From positions 1 through 48,388 of the forward strand of contig NZ_JABBFW010000035.1 of NCBI RefSeq assembly GCF_012927045.1: a DNA stretch of 48,388 nucleotides, in the 5' to 3' direction. The position numbers were made by a program, and so were the translations under genes. Position 1 is the stretch's first letter, and every line of letters starts with the position of its first letter. The notes below the pieces were generated by a model that saw only the letters and a program-made list of their open reading frames with translations, had not been told where the DNA came from and did no database searches. Source of the stretch: Azohydromonas caseinilytica (GTDB taxonomy: Bacteria; Pseudomonadota; Gammaproteobacteria; Burkholderiales; Burkholderiaceae_C). This document shows positions 1 to 8,324 of this stretch, piece after piece.

Positions 1-164
1 TGGTGGCGGGCCATCGGTTTAGCAACGTCCCGGCGCGAACGCGACATCATCAAAGTCCCGCGCAGTGTGTTCCGCCGCCTGCACGAGGCGGCTTGCTATG
101 CCGCGTGATGGCCAAAGTCGAGCTGAGGGCCGGGACGTGCGGTCCGGGCGCGCCCTGCTGTCGC

Positions 165-905
165 TCAGGCCGGCATCGCCGCGGCGCCGGCCGCCTGCTG
201 TTGACGCCGCCTGCGCCCGCGGACGGCCGCGCACAGAGCCAGGCCGCTGACCCAGAGCGCTGCGGTGGACGGCTCGGGGACCGGGGAGATGTTGGCCTGG
301 AGGCGGGTCGAGTCGTTGTAGTAGGAGCCGTTGCCGAAGCCCACCGCGAAATCGACGACGTCGCCGGCCCGGAGCGCTTGCCTGCTGCGGAACGAGGGCC
401 CGGCCCTGTAGGTGTCCACCATGCCATCGAACACCGGTTGCCCGTTCACGAGCACATGCACGTCGGTCGTGCCGGGGTAGAGGTCGATGCTCATGAAGCG
501 GCCGTTGAGGGCGAAGCTGCCCGCCATGTCGGCGGTGAAGCGCAGCACCGCGTATTCCCCGCCGGGGCCGGGATGGAGCAGCAGCTCGCCCGGCAGCACG
601 TAGACCGTGTTGGCGCTCAGCAGCGGCCGGCCCGTGCCGTTGTGGCCGACGAGCGGGAAGAACCCCGGTGGAGCGTCGTCGGAAGGCACGTCGCCCATCC
701 ACAGGTCGAGCCCCGCGGCGTCCGGCGCGTGGCGCTGGGCGGTGTTGAACGCGCCGCCCAGTGACGCCGACCAGCCGTAGGTCCAGGGCCCCGACGGGTT
801 TTGCGTGGGCGAGAACTGCGCCGCGGGGTCGTAGGCCGCCGCAGCCAGCGGCATGAGGCAGGCACCGGCGACGGCGGCACCCGGAAGGAGTCGGAATCGA
901 GGCAT
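165..905 (-). CDS. PEP-CTERM sorting domain protein
   Basis: This is an exported protein of about 246 residues that is likely handled by the exosortase/PEP-CTERM system and delivered to the cell surface or extracellular matrix. The N-terminus is a clear signal peptide (MPRFRLLPGAAVAGACLMPL, then AAA). The C-terminus has the tripartite sorting signal: a VPEPST motif, a short hydrophobic helix, and an arginine cluster RGRRRR. The middle is a beta-rich region without a family I can name. An in-frame start lies 14 codons upstream, but ATG at 905 is preceded by AGGGAG at good spacing and begins directly with the signal peptide, so I prefer it. No exosortase gene lies in the window, so the processing enzyme must be elsewhere. 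Confidence 0.8.
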   Translation of the reverse strand: MPRFRLLPGAAVAGACLMPLAAAAYDPAAQFSPTQNPSGPWTYGWSASLGGAFNTAQRHAPDAAGLDLWMGDVPSDDAPPGFFPLVGHNGTGRPLLSANTVYVLPGELLLHPGPGGEYAVLRFTADMAGSFALNGRFMSIDLYPGTTDVHVLVNGQPVFDGMVDTYRAGPSFRSRQALRAGDVVDFAVGFGNGSYYNDSTRLQANISPVPEPSTAALWVSGLALCAAVRGRRRRQQQAAGAAAMPA

Positions 906-1109
906 GCGGATCTCCCTGGCCATCGCCTTCGATGGGCGGACACCCAAGAACCGCCGCCTGCCCCCCGCGAGGCGGAACCGGCGCGCGGGGCCGCAACCAT
1001 GGTATTGACGCCTTGCGGCCGGATTCGCCGGGACCCCAACGCGCCTGCGGCCTCTTGCCCGGTCCAGCGGACGGACCCTCGATGGACGCGGGGATGCCTC
1101 GGACCCCGC

Positions 1110-1751
1110 TCAAGGTCCCCGCCCCGCCTTCACCAGCACCGGGTACGGATTCACCGCTGTCCCCTTCCACCATTGCCGCTCGGGGTCGAGGCGAAAGATG
1201 GCGAAGTGCAGGTGCGGCGCCTCCGGGTTGGCGTTGCCGGTGCTGCCCACGTAACCGATCACCTGGCCGCGCTGCAGCGTCATGCCTTCGCTCAGCCCTT
1301 CGGCATAACGGTCGAGGTGCGCGTAGTAGTAGGCGTAGCGGCTGCTGGGGTCGAACTGGTAGATCGTCAGCCCGCCGGGCACGCTGGTGAACAGTTTCAC
1401 GAGGCGCCCCTCGTCCACCGCGACCACCGGCGTGCCGCGCGGGGCGGCAATGTCCAGGGCCTCGTGCGGTCGCGCGCCGGCGTCGCGGCCCTCGTTGAAG
1501 GTGTCGCGCAGCTCGGAGGCGGCCACGCCTTGCACCGGGAGCAGCAGTCGCCGCTCGGCCAGGGCGGCCAGGTCCTGCGCCTGCGCGGCGGCTTCGGCTT
1601 CCTCCGGCGTCGCGGCCTCGGCCATGCGCGGGCCCGCCGGCGAGCCGACCGGCAGCAGCACCACCGCCAAGCCCAGCCCGGCACCCAGCAGCAACCCCAT
1701 CAGCGCGGAGCGGGCCGCCCGCGCGATGAAGGCCTTGCCGCCCGGGCGCAT
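1110..1751 (-). CDS. M23 family metallopeptidase (LytM-type)
   Basis: This 213-residue protein is a probable periplasmic peptidoglycan endopeptidase or LytM factor. A hydrophobic segment at residues 15-35 works as signal anchor. The M23 fold follows, with the zinc-site pattern HxxxD (H96, D100) and HLH (H180, H182); H145 in YAHL is the likely additional active-site histidine. It lies four bases downstream of the L,D-transpeptidase gene on the same strand, so the two are almost certainly co-transcribed. That places a peptide cross-link cutter next to a cross-link maker. Catalytic residues look complete, so it is probably an active hydrolase and not a degenerate activator. The exact bond cut cannot be read from the sequence. 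Confidence 0.85.
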   Translation of the reverse strand: MRPGGKAFIARAARSALMGLLLGAGLGLAVVLLPVGSPAGPRMAEAATPEEAEAAAQAQDLAALAERRLLLPVQGVAASELRDTFNEGRDAGARPHEALDIAAPRGTPVVAVDEGRLVKLFTSVPGGLTIYQFDPSSRYAYYYAHLDRYAEGLSEGMTLQRGQVIGYVGSTGNANPEAPHLHFAIFRLDPERQWWKGTAVNPYPVLVKAGRGP

Positions 1752-1755
1752 GGCG

Positions 1756-2793
1756 CTAGTCCTGCACGTCCACGACGGTGCCGACCTTGACCAGGGACGA
1801 CAGGCGCTGCGCGTCCCAGTTGGTCAGGTTGATGCAGCCGTTGGTGACGCGGCGGCCGAGCTGCGCGGGCTCGGCCGTGCCGTGGATGCCCCAGTGCGGC
1901 TTGGACAGTCCCAGCCAGACCACGCCCACCGGGTTGTTGGGCCCGGGCGGGATCTCGGCCTTGGTGTGGTGCGCCTTGGACTCGCGGATGCGCTGGGGGT
2001 CGTAATAGAAGACCGGGTCGGTGACCTCGTTGGCGATCTTGAACTCGCCGTTTTCCAGCGGATCGAGGCTGCCGCCCAGGCTGACCGGGAAGGCCGCCAC
2101 CACGGCGCCGTCCTCGCGCAGGGCATAGAGCACGTGGTCGGACTTGTCGATGCGCAGTGAGGCCACGGCCGGCGCCGCCGCCGCACCGGCGCCCACGTCC
2201 GCCACCACCAGGCGCTCGCCGGCGGCGAATTTCGCGTGCGGATTGAGCTGGCGCAGCAGCTTCGGGCTCATGTGGAACCTCTCGGCCAGCGCCTCCTGGG
2301 GCGACTCGTAGCCCAGCTTCTCCAGCTTGGTGCGCTCCATCATGTCCGCCGGGATGCGCATGAAGGGGCCAGCGACATCCTGCTCGCTGACCGTGTAGAG
2401 GCCCAGCACCGGCGTGGCGTCGGCGCGCAGCGCCTGCAAGGTGGCCGGACCGAGCAGGCCGTCCACCGGCTGCAGGCCCCGCGCACGCTGAAAAGCCGCC
2501 ACGGCGCGGCGCATGTTGGTGCCGTAGAGGCCGTCGATCTCGCCGACCGGGAACCAGGCGCGGTCCAGCATCACCTGGGCCCGCACCACGGCCGGGCCGC
2601 GCGCGCCGGGGTGCAGGCTGGGCGGGTCGGCGGCGGGGTCGTTGTAGTGGGCGATGAGGGCGTCGGGGGTGGCCGGCTGGACGGCCTGGGCCGGCTGGCG
2701 GGCCGGGGTCGCGGCGGTGGCGGTGAGAGGCGACGCGGCCAGGGCGGCGAGGGTAAGGAGGAAGGCAGGGAGTGCGGGGCGGCGTCGGGGCAT
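1756..2793 (-). CDS. L,D-transpeptidase with peptidoglycan-binding domain
   Basis: This 345-residue exported YkuD-family enzyme would form 3-3 cross-links or attach proteins to peptidoglycan in the periplasm. A signal peptide covers residues 1-28. A PG_binding_1 domain spans roughly 62-122, ending in the [12 protein letters not shown] pattern. A LysM-like stretch lies around 165-200. The catalytic YkuD domain occupies about 212-343, with IHGT at 303-306 and the nucleophile C320 in TNGCINL. The family motif normally reads S/T-H-G-C; here the histidine is replaced by asparagine (N318), a tolerated but less common variant. First gene of a two-gene unit with the M23 peptidase. Confidence 0.88.
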   Translation of the reverse strand: MPRRRPALPAFLLTLAALAASPLTATAATPARQPAQAVQPATPDALIAHYNDPAADPPSLHPGARGPAVVRAQVMLDRAWFPVGEIDGLYGTNMRRAVAAFQRARGLQPVDGLLGPATLQALRADATPVLGLYTVSEQDVAGPFMRIPADMMERTKLEKLGYESPQEALAERFHMSPKLLRQLNPHAKFAAGERLVVADVGAGAAAAPAVASLRIDKSDHVLYALREDGAVVAAFPVSLGGSLDPLENGEFKIANEVTDPVFYYDPQRIRESKAHHTKAEIPPGPNNPVGVVWLGLSKPHWGIHGTAEPAQLGRRVTNGCINLTNWDAQRLSSLVKVGTVVDVQD

Positions 2794-3014
2794 GGCAATT
2801 GGCGGCTTGTGGGTCTCTGCCCCGCCTCGACGGCGTGCTGCCTTCGGAGGCTTGGGGGCTGAGCGCTATGGGCAAGCGTTGGGCCATCGCGTCCCACCGA
2901 TCCTGGGCATGGGGATGGCTGCGGAGAGAACGAGGCCGGAACAAGCCTTTTGATTTGCCCCCGACGCGCGCCGGCCGACACTCCTGTCGAAACCTTCAAC
3001 CACGGAGCAGTGCC

Positions 3015-3236
3015 ATGGCGGTCGCGAGCTTCAGCGTGCCGGATTACGTGAAAGAGGCTTTTGATGCGGCCTTTGAGGGGCAGGACAAGGACGCCGTCAT
3101 GGCGGCGTTGATGCGCGAGGCGGTGCGGCGGGAGCGGCACCGTAGTGCCGTGGAGCGCATATTGGCCCGTCACCGGAATGCGCCGCAGGTCACGTGGGAG
3201 GAGTTTCAGGCGGCGCGGGAGGAAGGGCGCTCGTAG
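3015..3236 (+). CDS. Small antitoxin-like protein (ribbon-helix-helix type), orphan
   Basis: This is a 73-residue charged protein. The N-terminus ASFSVPDYVKEAF followed by a basic helical middle (MREAVRRERHR) resembles the short RHH-type antitoxins that bind DNA as dimers and neutralise a PIN-type or RelE-type toxin. The longer open frame upstream is ignored because ATG at 3015 has GGAGCAG just before it and the upstream part has no protein-like character. No toxin gene lies on either side: the next gene downstream is a LysR regulator, and upstream is the divergent L,D-transpeptidase. It is therefore either a solitary antitoxin or a small regulator. The family assignment rests on pattern only. 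Confidence 0.6.
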   Translation: MAVASFSVPDYVKEAFDAAFEGQDKDAVMAALMREAVRRERHRSAVERILARHRNAPQVTWEEFQAAREEGRS

Positions 3237-3318
3237 TCCGCGTGACTGATGCCGGCGTAACAGTGAGAGCTTCCCACTGCAGTAAAACCGAACACACTGC
3301 TTTTGCTGCATCTGGCTT

Positions 3319-4215
3319 TTGATCACCCACCTCCCCCTCCAATGCTTCTGCCGCGTGGTCGAGACCGGCAGCTTCGCCGCCGCCGCACGCGACATGGACC
3401 TGTCGCGTGCCGTGGTCACCAAGTACGTGCAGCAGTTGGAGGACTGGACCGCCAGCCGCCTGCTGGCGCGCACCACGCGGGCGATGCAGCTCACCGAGGC
3501 CGGCGAGCGCTTCTATGCCTACTGCCGCCGCGTGCTCGCCGACACCGAGGCCACGCTGGGCGGGCTGCGCGAACACCAGGACGGTCCCTCGGGGCGGCTG
3601 GTGGTGTCGGCGCCGGTGTCGATGACGCTGGGCCTGCTCGCACCCGTGCTGCACGAGTTCCAGGCCGTGCATCCGGCCGTGGAGCTGGAGATGCGCCTCA
3701 ACGACCACCCGGCCGACCTGGTGCGCGAGGGCATCGACGTGGCGTTGCGCGGGCAGGCGCAGCTCGACGACTCCTCACTGGTCGCCACGCCGCTGGCCGT
3801 CATCGAGCGCGTGGTCTGCGCCGCGCCGGCCTACTGGCAGCGCCATGGCCTGCCCGCCACGCCGCAGCAGCTGCGTCCCCGGGATTGCCTGCCCTATCTG
3901 CTTGCCACCGACGCGCTGCGCTGGCGCTTCCAGGATGCCGAGGGCGGCGTGACGGAAGTGGAGGTGGCCGGGCGCTTCCGCACCGACAACAGCCTGCTGC
4001 TCATCGACGCCCTGCTGCGCGGCGCGGGCGTGGCGCTGGTGCCGGCGCCGCTGGTGCGCGAGCCGCTGCGCGACGGCCGGCTGCAGGCGGCGCTGACGAA
4101 CTTCCGCACCACGCCGCGCACGCTCTTCGCCGTCTATCCCAGCCGCACGCACCTGCCGGCCAAGGTGCGGGCCTTCGTGGATTTCCTGCGGGAGAGGTTC
4201 AGGAACGGGGTGTGA
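3319..4215 (+). CDS. LysR family transcriptional regulator
   Basis: This 298-residue protein has the standard LysR layout. A winged helix-turn-helix covers residues 5-62 (FAAAARDMDLSRAVVTKYVQ is the helix-turn-helix core) and a periplasmic-binding-protein-like effector domain covers about 90-295. The start is TTG at 3319, the only suitable codon in front of the conserved helix. It belongs to the CrgA/YhjC-like subgroup judging by the RLLARTTR wing. It converges on the EamA transporter gene, so it does not show the usual divergent target arrangement. Its ligand and regulon cannot be told from here. Confidence 0.88.
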   Translation: MITHLPLQCFCRVVETGSFAAAARDMDLSRAVVTKYVQQLEDWTASRLLARTTRAMQLTEAGERFYAYCRRVLADTEATLGGLREHQDGPSGRLVVSAPVSMTLGLLAPVLHEFQAVHPAVELEMRLNDHPADLVREGIDVALRGQAQLDDSSLVATPLAVIERVVCAAPAYWQRHGLPATPQQLRPRDCLPYLLATDALRWRFQDAEGGVTEVEVAGRFRTDNSLLLIDALLRGAGVALVPAPLVREPLRDGRLQAALTNFRTTPRTLFAVYPSRTHLPAKVRAFVDFLRERFRNGV

Positions 4216-4251
4216 GCGAGGGTCAGCCGTTGGCGCCAGCGCAGGCGGTGC

Positions 4252-5190
4252 TCATGCCGTGGCGCCCCGCGCCGGGCGGCTCACCGCCGGCCGGGCGGGA
4301 TGGCGGTGCATCAGCCGCATCGCGGCCAGCACCAGCGCCAGCGAGGGCCAGGCCGTCCAGGGCAGGCGCTCGCCAAAGAACAGCACGCCCACGGCCACGC
4401 CCGCCACCATCATGGCCTGCCCGATGAAGCTGAACAGCACCGGGTCGGCGCGGCGCTGCAGCAGGAAATACAGCAGGTAAGCGAGCGTCATCACCGCGCT
4501 CTGCAGCGCCAGGCCGCCCAGCACCGGCGCGGTCAACGGCACCGCCAGCCCGCCGCTCACCAGACCGACCAGCAGCAGCAGCGCGCCCGAGGCCAGCAGC
4601 AGCAGGCCACCCAGCCATTCGGCCGCCACGCCCGGCGGCAGTTTTACGGAGCGATAGACATTGGCCGCGCCCACCAGCGCCGGCATCGCCAGCAGGCCCA
4701 GCAGCGCCGGCAGGGTCAGCGGCGCCAGCGCATGCCGGCCCAGCACCAGGCCCAGGGCGCCGGCCAGGCCCAGCAGGATGGCGGCCAAGCGCATCGGCTG
4801 AAAGCGCTCGCGGCGCAGCAGCAGCGTGGTCGCCAGCGTGAACACCGGCGGCAAGGTGAAAGCCATCGCGGTGATGCCGGCGCCGGCGCTGGCGGAGAGG
4901 GCGAAGGCCACCGTCATCGGCACGGCATGGCCCATCACGCCGGCGACGACGCTGTAACGCAGCGTGCGGCCCCAGTGCGCCGGCCGCGGCTGGCGCGCGG
5001 CGGCCAGCAGCACCAGCAGCGCCCCGGCCACGGTGGTCGGCCAGGCCGCAAAGGCCAGCGCCGACACGCCCAGCCCCGCCATCGCCTTGGCGCCCGGCAG
5101 CGCCAGCCCCAGCAGGCCGCCGACGGCGAAGAGCAGGCCCCAGGGCGCGGCGGCCGGACGCGCCGGCAGGGCGGCGGACGCGGCACTCAT
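4252..5190 (-). CDS. EamA/DMT family transporter
   Basis: This 312-residue inner-membrane protein has about ten hydrophobic segments in two halves, typical of the EamA (DMT superfamily) metabolite exporters. Start at 5190 (MSAASAALPARPAA) is chosen because GGAG lies eight bases upstream; the longer frame to 5274 adds a non-membrane, arginine-rich stretch with no homology-like character. The FFGERLP motif near the last helices is characteristic of the family. The substrate is unknown. Its upstream region carries a relic of another enzyme gene (5260-5351). Confidence 0.82.
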   Translation of the reverse strand: MSAASAALPARPAAAPWGLLFAVGGLLGLALPGAKAMAGLGVSALAFAAWPTTVAGALLVLLAAARQPRPAHWGRTLRYSVVAGVMGHAVPMTVAFALSASAGAGITAMAFTLPPVFTLATTLLLRRERFQPMRLAAILLGLAGALGLVLGRHALAPLTLPALLGLLAMPALVGAANVYRSVKLPPGVAAEWLGGLLLLASGALLLLVGLVSGGLAVPLTAPVLGGLALQSAVMTLAYLLYFLLQRRADPVLFSFIGQAMMVAGVAVGVLFFGERLPWTAWPSLALVLAAMRLMHRHPARPAVSRPARGATA

Positions 5191-5259
5191 GCCCACGGCT
5201 CCAGGCGCCCGGGTGCATGGCTCGCCCCGTACGGGCCCGGCGAGCCGGAACCGCCGCGG

Positions 5260-5351
5260 CTGGGCACGGTGCACGAGCGGGTCATGAGCGGCACGTCGAT
5301 GCGGCGCGGCAGCGCGCCGGCGAGCCAGGGATCGAACAGGGAGCGGGGCAT
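5260..5351 (-). pseudogene. Possible N-terminal relic of an Old Yellow Enzyme family reductase
   Basis: The minus frame from ATG 5351 reads MPRSLFDPWLAGALPRRIDV and continues PLMTRS. This matches the usual N-terminus of NADH:flavin oxidoreductases (SLFDP-x-LG-x-L-x-LPNRI-x-MAPLTRS). The alignment ends after about 28 residues, and the EamA transporter starts less than 100 bases further on, so the rest of the gene is gone. The PNR motif is already degraded (PRR). This is recognised from family memory only, and a chance resemblance is possible. Confidence 0.35.
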
Positions 5352-5497
5352 GGAGGTTTCCGGAGGCATGGGCATGGCGGCGACTCTAGGCAGCCGGCCG
5401 ATGCGGAAATAGCCGGCGCGCGTGGCATGACTGTTCACGCGGCGCGTCAATTGCCCACCCTGGCGAACCACCCGGCCGTCCGCCCGCTCCAATCCCC

Positions 5498-6004
5498 ATG
5501 CGCCGCATCGTTTTCGCCCTGCCCTGGCTGCTGGCCGCCGGCGCCACGCCGGCCCAGGAGGGCAACGCGCTGCATGCGGCCGAGTGCCGCGGCGCGCTGG
5601 CGGCGCTGCAGGCGCAGGAGTCCTCGGCGCTCGCCGGGCCGCGCCCCGACGAGGCCGCCCAGCGCGCCGCCCTGGTCCGCCTCAATGCTGCGCGTGACCG
5701 CGCCGCGCGGGCCTGCCTGCAAGGCCGTCCCGACCAGCCCGCCCTGCCCGGGCGCCTGGCGCAGCCGCCGCTGAGCGTGCCGCCCCCCGTGGCGCTGACG
5801 CCGCAGCCGGCGCCGCTGCCGCCACCACCCACGGGCATCCCGGTGCCGCCGCCGCGTCCGGCGCCGCCCTCTGCCATCACCTCCTGCGACGTGGCGGGCT
5901 GCTGGGCCAACGACGGCACACGCCTGCAGCGCATCGGCCCGAATCAGCTGCTCGGCCCGCGCGGCTTCTGCACTGCGTCGGGTGCGCTGTTGAACTGTCC
6001 TTGA
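5498..6004 (+). CDS. Exported proline-rich hypothetical protein
   Basis: This 168-residue protein has a signal peptide (residues 1-20, MRRIVFALPWLLAAGATPAQ). A helical region with two cysteines follows (about 25-75), then a proline-rich linker (about 85-125), and a compact C-terminus with four cysteines in a CDVAGCW...GFC...NCP pattern that could form disulphides. This layout is common among conserved uncharacterised periplasmic proteins of Comamonadaceae. No enzyme motif is visible. It is a single gene between the transporter and the BLUF gene, with no partner on the same strand. Confidence 0.65.
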   Translation: MRRIVFALPWLLAAGATPAQEGNALHAAECRGALAALQAQESSALAGPRPDEAAQRAALVRLNAARDRAARACLQGRPDQPALPGRLAQPPLSVPPPVALTPQPAPLPPPPTGIPVPPPRPAPPSAITSCDVAGCWANDGTRLQRIGPNQLLGPRGFCTASGALLNCP

Positions 6005-6040
6005 GCGTCCCGAACCGGCCGGCGCGCGGCAGGGCGCGGC

Positions 6041-6568
6041 TCACTGCATGTCGCTGCCCTCGACGAGCTTCTTGAAAGCGTCCAGCAGCCGTGTCGTGTC
6101 GGAGCGCTCCAGCGCCAGGAAGTCCTGCAGCGCCTCGGGCTCGGCCCAGCCGCCCGACCAGCCGTCGAACAGCGGCGGCCGGGCATCGGCGGCATGCAGG
6201 AACACCGCCACGCCGGCATGGCGCGCGTCGGCCTCGATGCGCCGCGCCAGCGCATCCACCACCTCGCCCGGACCTTCAAGCAGCTGCACGAAGTGCTCGC
6301 CATCGAACAGCAGCGCGCCCGTCAGGCCGAGCTGGCGGTTGCGCTCGCGCGCCTGCGTCAGCAGCGCGCCGACCACCGTCACGGGCTGCCGCGGCGCCAG
6401 GCGGCTGGCATAGAGGTAGCGGCAAGTGGCCTGGCCGGCGCAGCCGCGCGCGGGAGGAGCGGCGTCGAGAACGGTTTGAGAAGGGGCTTCTGAGGTGGCT
6501 TCCACGGCGGCGCAGGCTTCCTGGGCAAAAGGGACACGGAAGGGCCCGCCATGGCAGGCGCGACGCAC
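6041..6568 (-). CDS. BLUF domain blue-light sensor
   Basis: This 175-residue cytosolic photoreceptor is predicted to bind FAD. The BLUF core runs from about residue 49 to 145. The three residues that define the photocycle are visible: tyrosine in YLYAS (Y53), asparagine in ERNRQLGLTGALL (N77) and glutamine in FVQLLEG (Q95). No output domain such as EAL or cyclase is attached, so it is a short-type BLUF that must act through a partner. The GTG start at 6568 is uncertain; the first 45 residues are poorly ordered, and a later start is possible. It lies two genes from a MerR regulator with a B12-photoreceptor signature, which suggests a shared light response. Confidence 0.82.
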   Translation of the reverse strand: MRRACHGGPFRVPFAQEACAAVEATSEAPSQTVLDAAPPARGCAGQATCRYLYASRLAPRQPVTVVGALLTQARERNRQLGLTGALLFDGEHFVQLLEGPGEVVDALARRIEADARHAGVAVFLHAADARPPLFDGWSGGWAEPEALQDFLALERSDTTRLLDAFKKLVEGSDMQ

Positions 6569-6654
6569 GGGCGGCTACAGGAAAGCGCACGCGCACCGTC
6601 GCGCCCACAGCAATCGCGATGCCGGGGCGCCGGGAGGCGCCGCCGGCCGGGGCT

Positions 6655-7107
6655 TCACTGCGGCATCAGCACGCGGTCGATGACGTGGATGACGCCATTG
6701 CTGGCCGTGATGTCGGTCTTGACCACCTTGGCCTGGTCCACCGTCACGCCGCCCTGGGTGGCGACGGTCAGCGAGCCACCCTGCACGGTGGCCACCTTGC
6801 CGGCCTTGACGTCGCTGGCCATCACCTTGGCCGGCACCACGTGGTAGGTCAGCACCTGGGTCAGCTTGGCCTTGTCCTTGAGCAGCGCGTCGAGCTGCTC
6901 CTTCGGGATCTTGGCGAAGGCCTCGTCGGTGGGCGCGAACACCGTGAACGGACCCGTGCCCTTGAGCGTGGCCACCAGGTCCGCCTGCTTCACCGCCGCC
7001 ACCAGCGTGTTGAAGTTGCCCGCCGACACGGCGGTATCGACGAGGTCGGCCGCGCGGGCGCCCATAGCGGCAAGAACCAGGGCAGAGGCAAGGAAGAGCT
7101 TCTTCAT
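6655..7107 (-). CDS. Fasciclin (FAS1) domain secreted protein
   Basis: This 150-residue exported protein has a signal peptide at residues 1-19 ([19 protein letters not shown]). A single FAS1 domain follows, with the two hallmark boxes: [11 protein letters not shown] and, near the C-terminus, [17 protein letters not shown]1 domains mediate adhesion or surface interactions; in bacteria the function is usually unknown. Start at 7107 is chosen because GGAG lies six bases upstream. It is divergent from the MerR/B12 regulator at 7247 with a 139-base shared upstream region that holds two TGTC-N3-GACA palindromes, so light or B12-dependent control is plausible. Confidence 0.88.
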   Translation of the reverse strand: MKKLFLASALVLAAMGARAADLVDTAVSAGNFNTLVAAVKQADLVATLKGTGPFTVFAPTDEAFAKIPKEQLDALLKDKAKLTQVLTYHVVPAKVMASDVKAGKVATVQGGSLTVATQGGVTVDQAKVVKTDITASNGVIHVIDRVLMPQ

Positions 7108-7162
7108 GTCGGACTCCATGGGTGAGAACGCGCCGGGGCGCGGAATTGGTTCTTAAGCCCGT

Positions 7163-7177
7163 TTTGTCCTGGACAAA
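7163..7177. promoter_or_regulatory. Operator candidate 1, TTTGTCC-T-GGACAAA palindrome
   Basis: A perfect 15-bp palindrome (arms of 7, one central base) in the divergent promoter between the fasciclin gene and the MerR/B12 regulator. It shares the core TGTC-N3-GACA with the site at 7227. The position and the paired occurrence suggest binding by the neighbouring MerR-type regulator. Confidence 0.5.
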
Positions 7178-7226
7178 CCGGGCTTGGCACAAATCATAGG
7201 CCTTACCCCCTGCCTTGTTCAAGCAG

Positions 7227-7237
7227 TGTCTAGGACA
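7227..7237. promoter_or_regulatory. Operator candidate 2, TGTCTAGGACA
   Basis: Second TGTC-N3-GACA palindrome, ending ten bases before the ATG of the MerR/B12 regulator. Binding here would block translation start or transcription of the regulator itself, so autoregulation is the natural reading. Confidence 0.45.
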
Positions 7238-7246
7238 ATTGGGGTT

Positions 7247-8167
7247 ATGAGCACTTTGTTGTCGATCGCGGACGTGGAGCGCGACACCGGCTTGGCCAAG
7301 GACACGCTGCGGGTGTGGGAGCGGCGCTACGGCTTTCCGCAGCCGCAGCGCGATGCGCTGGGCGAGCGGCTGTACGCGCCGGAGCAGGTGGAGAAGCTGC
7401 GTCTGATCCGGCGCCTGATCGACGCCGGCCACCGGCCGGGGCGGCTGGTGCCGCAGCCGGTGGAGGCGCTGCAGGCGCTGCTGGGTGGGCGGAAAGAGCC
7501 AGCGGCGGCGCGGGCCCAGGCCCTCACCGGGCCGGACGAGGTGGGCGAGCTGCTGGCGCTGCTGCGCCGCCATGACGCGGCGGCGCTGCGTCAGGCGCTC
7601 ACCCTGGCCGAGGCCCGGCATGGGTTACGCGGCTTCGTCACCGGCGTGGTGGCGCCGCTGGCGCAGCGCGTGGGCGAGGCCTGGATGCAGGGCGAGCTGC
7701 GCATCTTCGAGGAGCACCTCTACACCGAGAGCGTGCAGGCCGTGCTGCACGCGGCGCTGGCCGCGCTGCCGCCGGCGCAGGGACGCCCGCGCGTGCTGCT
7801 GGCCACGCTGCCGGGCGAGCCGCACGGGCTCGGCCTGCTGATGGCGCAGGCGCTGCTGGCGCTGGAGGGCTGCGCCTGCCTGTCGCTGGGCACGCAGGTG
7901 CCGCTGGACGACCTGGTGGCCGCTGCCGCGGCCTGGCAGGCCGACGTGGTGGCGCTGAGCGTCACCGGCTGCCAGAAGCGCAACCTGGTGCTGGCCAGCC
8001 TGGCGCAGTTGCGGGCCCAGATGCCGGCCGAGCGCGCGCTGTGGGTGGGCGGTGCCGCGCCGGCGCTGGGGCGCGGCACGCCACCGGGCATCCGGCGGGT
8101 GGCGGCGCTGGAAGACATTTCCGAGGCGCTGGCGCCATGGCGCGCGCCGGCACCACCGGCGGCTTGA
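7247..8167 (+). CDS. MerR family regulator with B12-binding photoreceptor signature (CarH/LitR type)
   Basis: This 306-residue protein has an N-terminal MerR winged helix (about 3-70, with TLRVWERRYGFPQPQRD), a B12-binding helical bundle (about 95-175) and a Rossmann-type cobalamin-binding domain (about 180-300). Key motifs are present. W146 is followed nine residues later by E156-H157, the Wx9EH pattern that places light-sensitive adenosylcobalamin in CarH. The B12-ligand motif appears as E191-x-H193-x-x-G196 (D/ExHxxG), with LSVT at 237-240 and GG at 268-269. Known members repress light-induced genes in the dark. Start at 7247 gives the expected N-terminus; the upstream extension covers the operators. 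Confidence 0.85.
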   Translation: MSTLLSIADVERDTGLAKDTLRVWERRYGFPQPQRDALGERLYAPEQVEKLRLIRRLIDAGHRPGRLVPQPVEALQALLGGRKEPAAARAQALTGPDEVGELLALLRRHDAAALRQALTLAEARHGLRGFVTGVVAPLAQRVGEAWMQGELRIFEEHLYTESVQAVLHAALAALPPAQGRPRVLLATLPGEPHGLGLLMAQALLALEGCACLSLGTQVPLDDLVAAAAAWQADVVALSVTGCQKRNLVLASLAQLRAQMPAERALWVGGAAPALGRGTPPGIRRVAALEDISEALAPWRAPAPPAA

Positions 8168-8324
8168 AAGTGTCCTGGCCTTCAGTCAGAGCAAGACGGT
8201 GCGCGCTTTTGTCCACGACATGAGCGGCCAGCTGGCGGCGCTCGCCGTGAATGAAGCCAGGACGCGCCGGGGCCGGCCGGGCTGAGGCCACCCGGCCGGC
8301 GCGACGGCCCGGCTCAAGTCCTGA

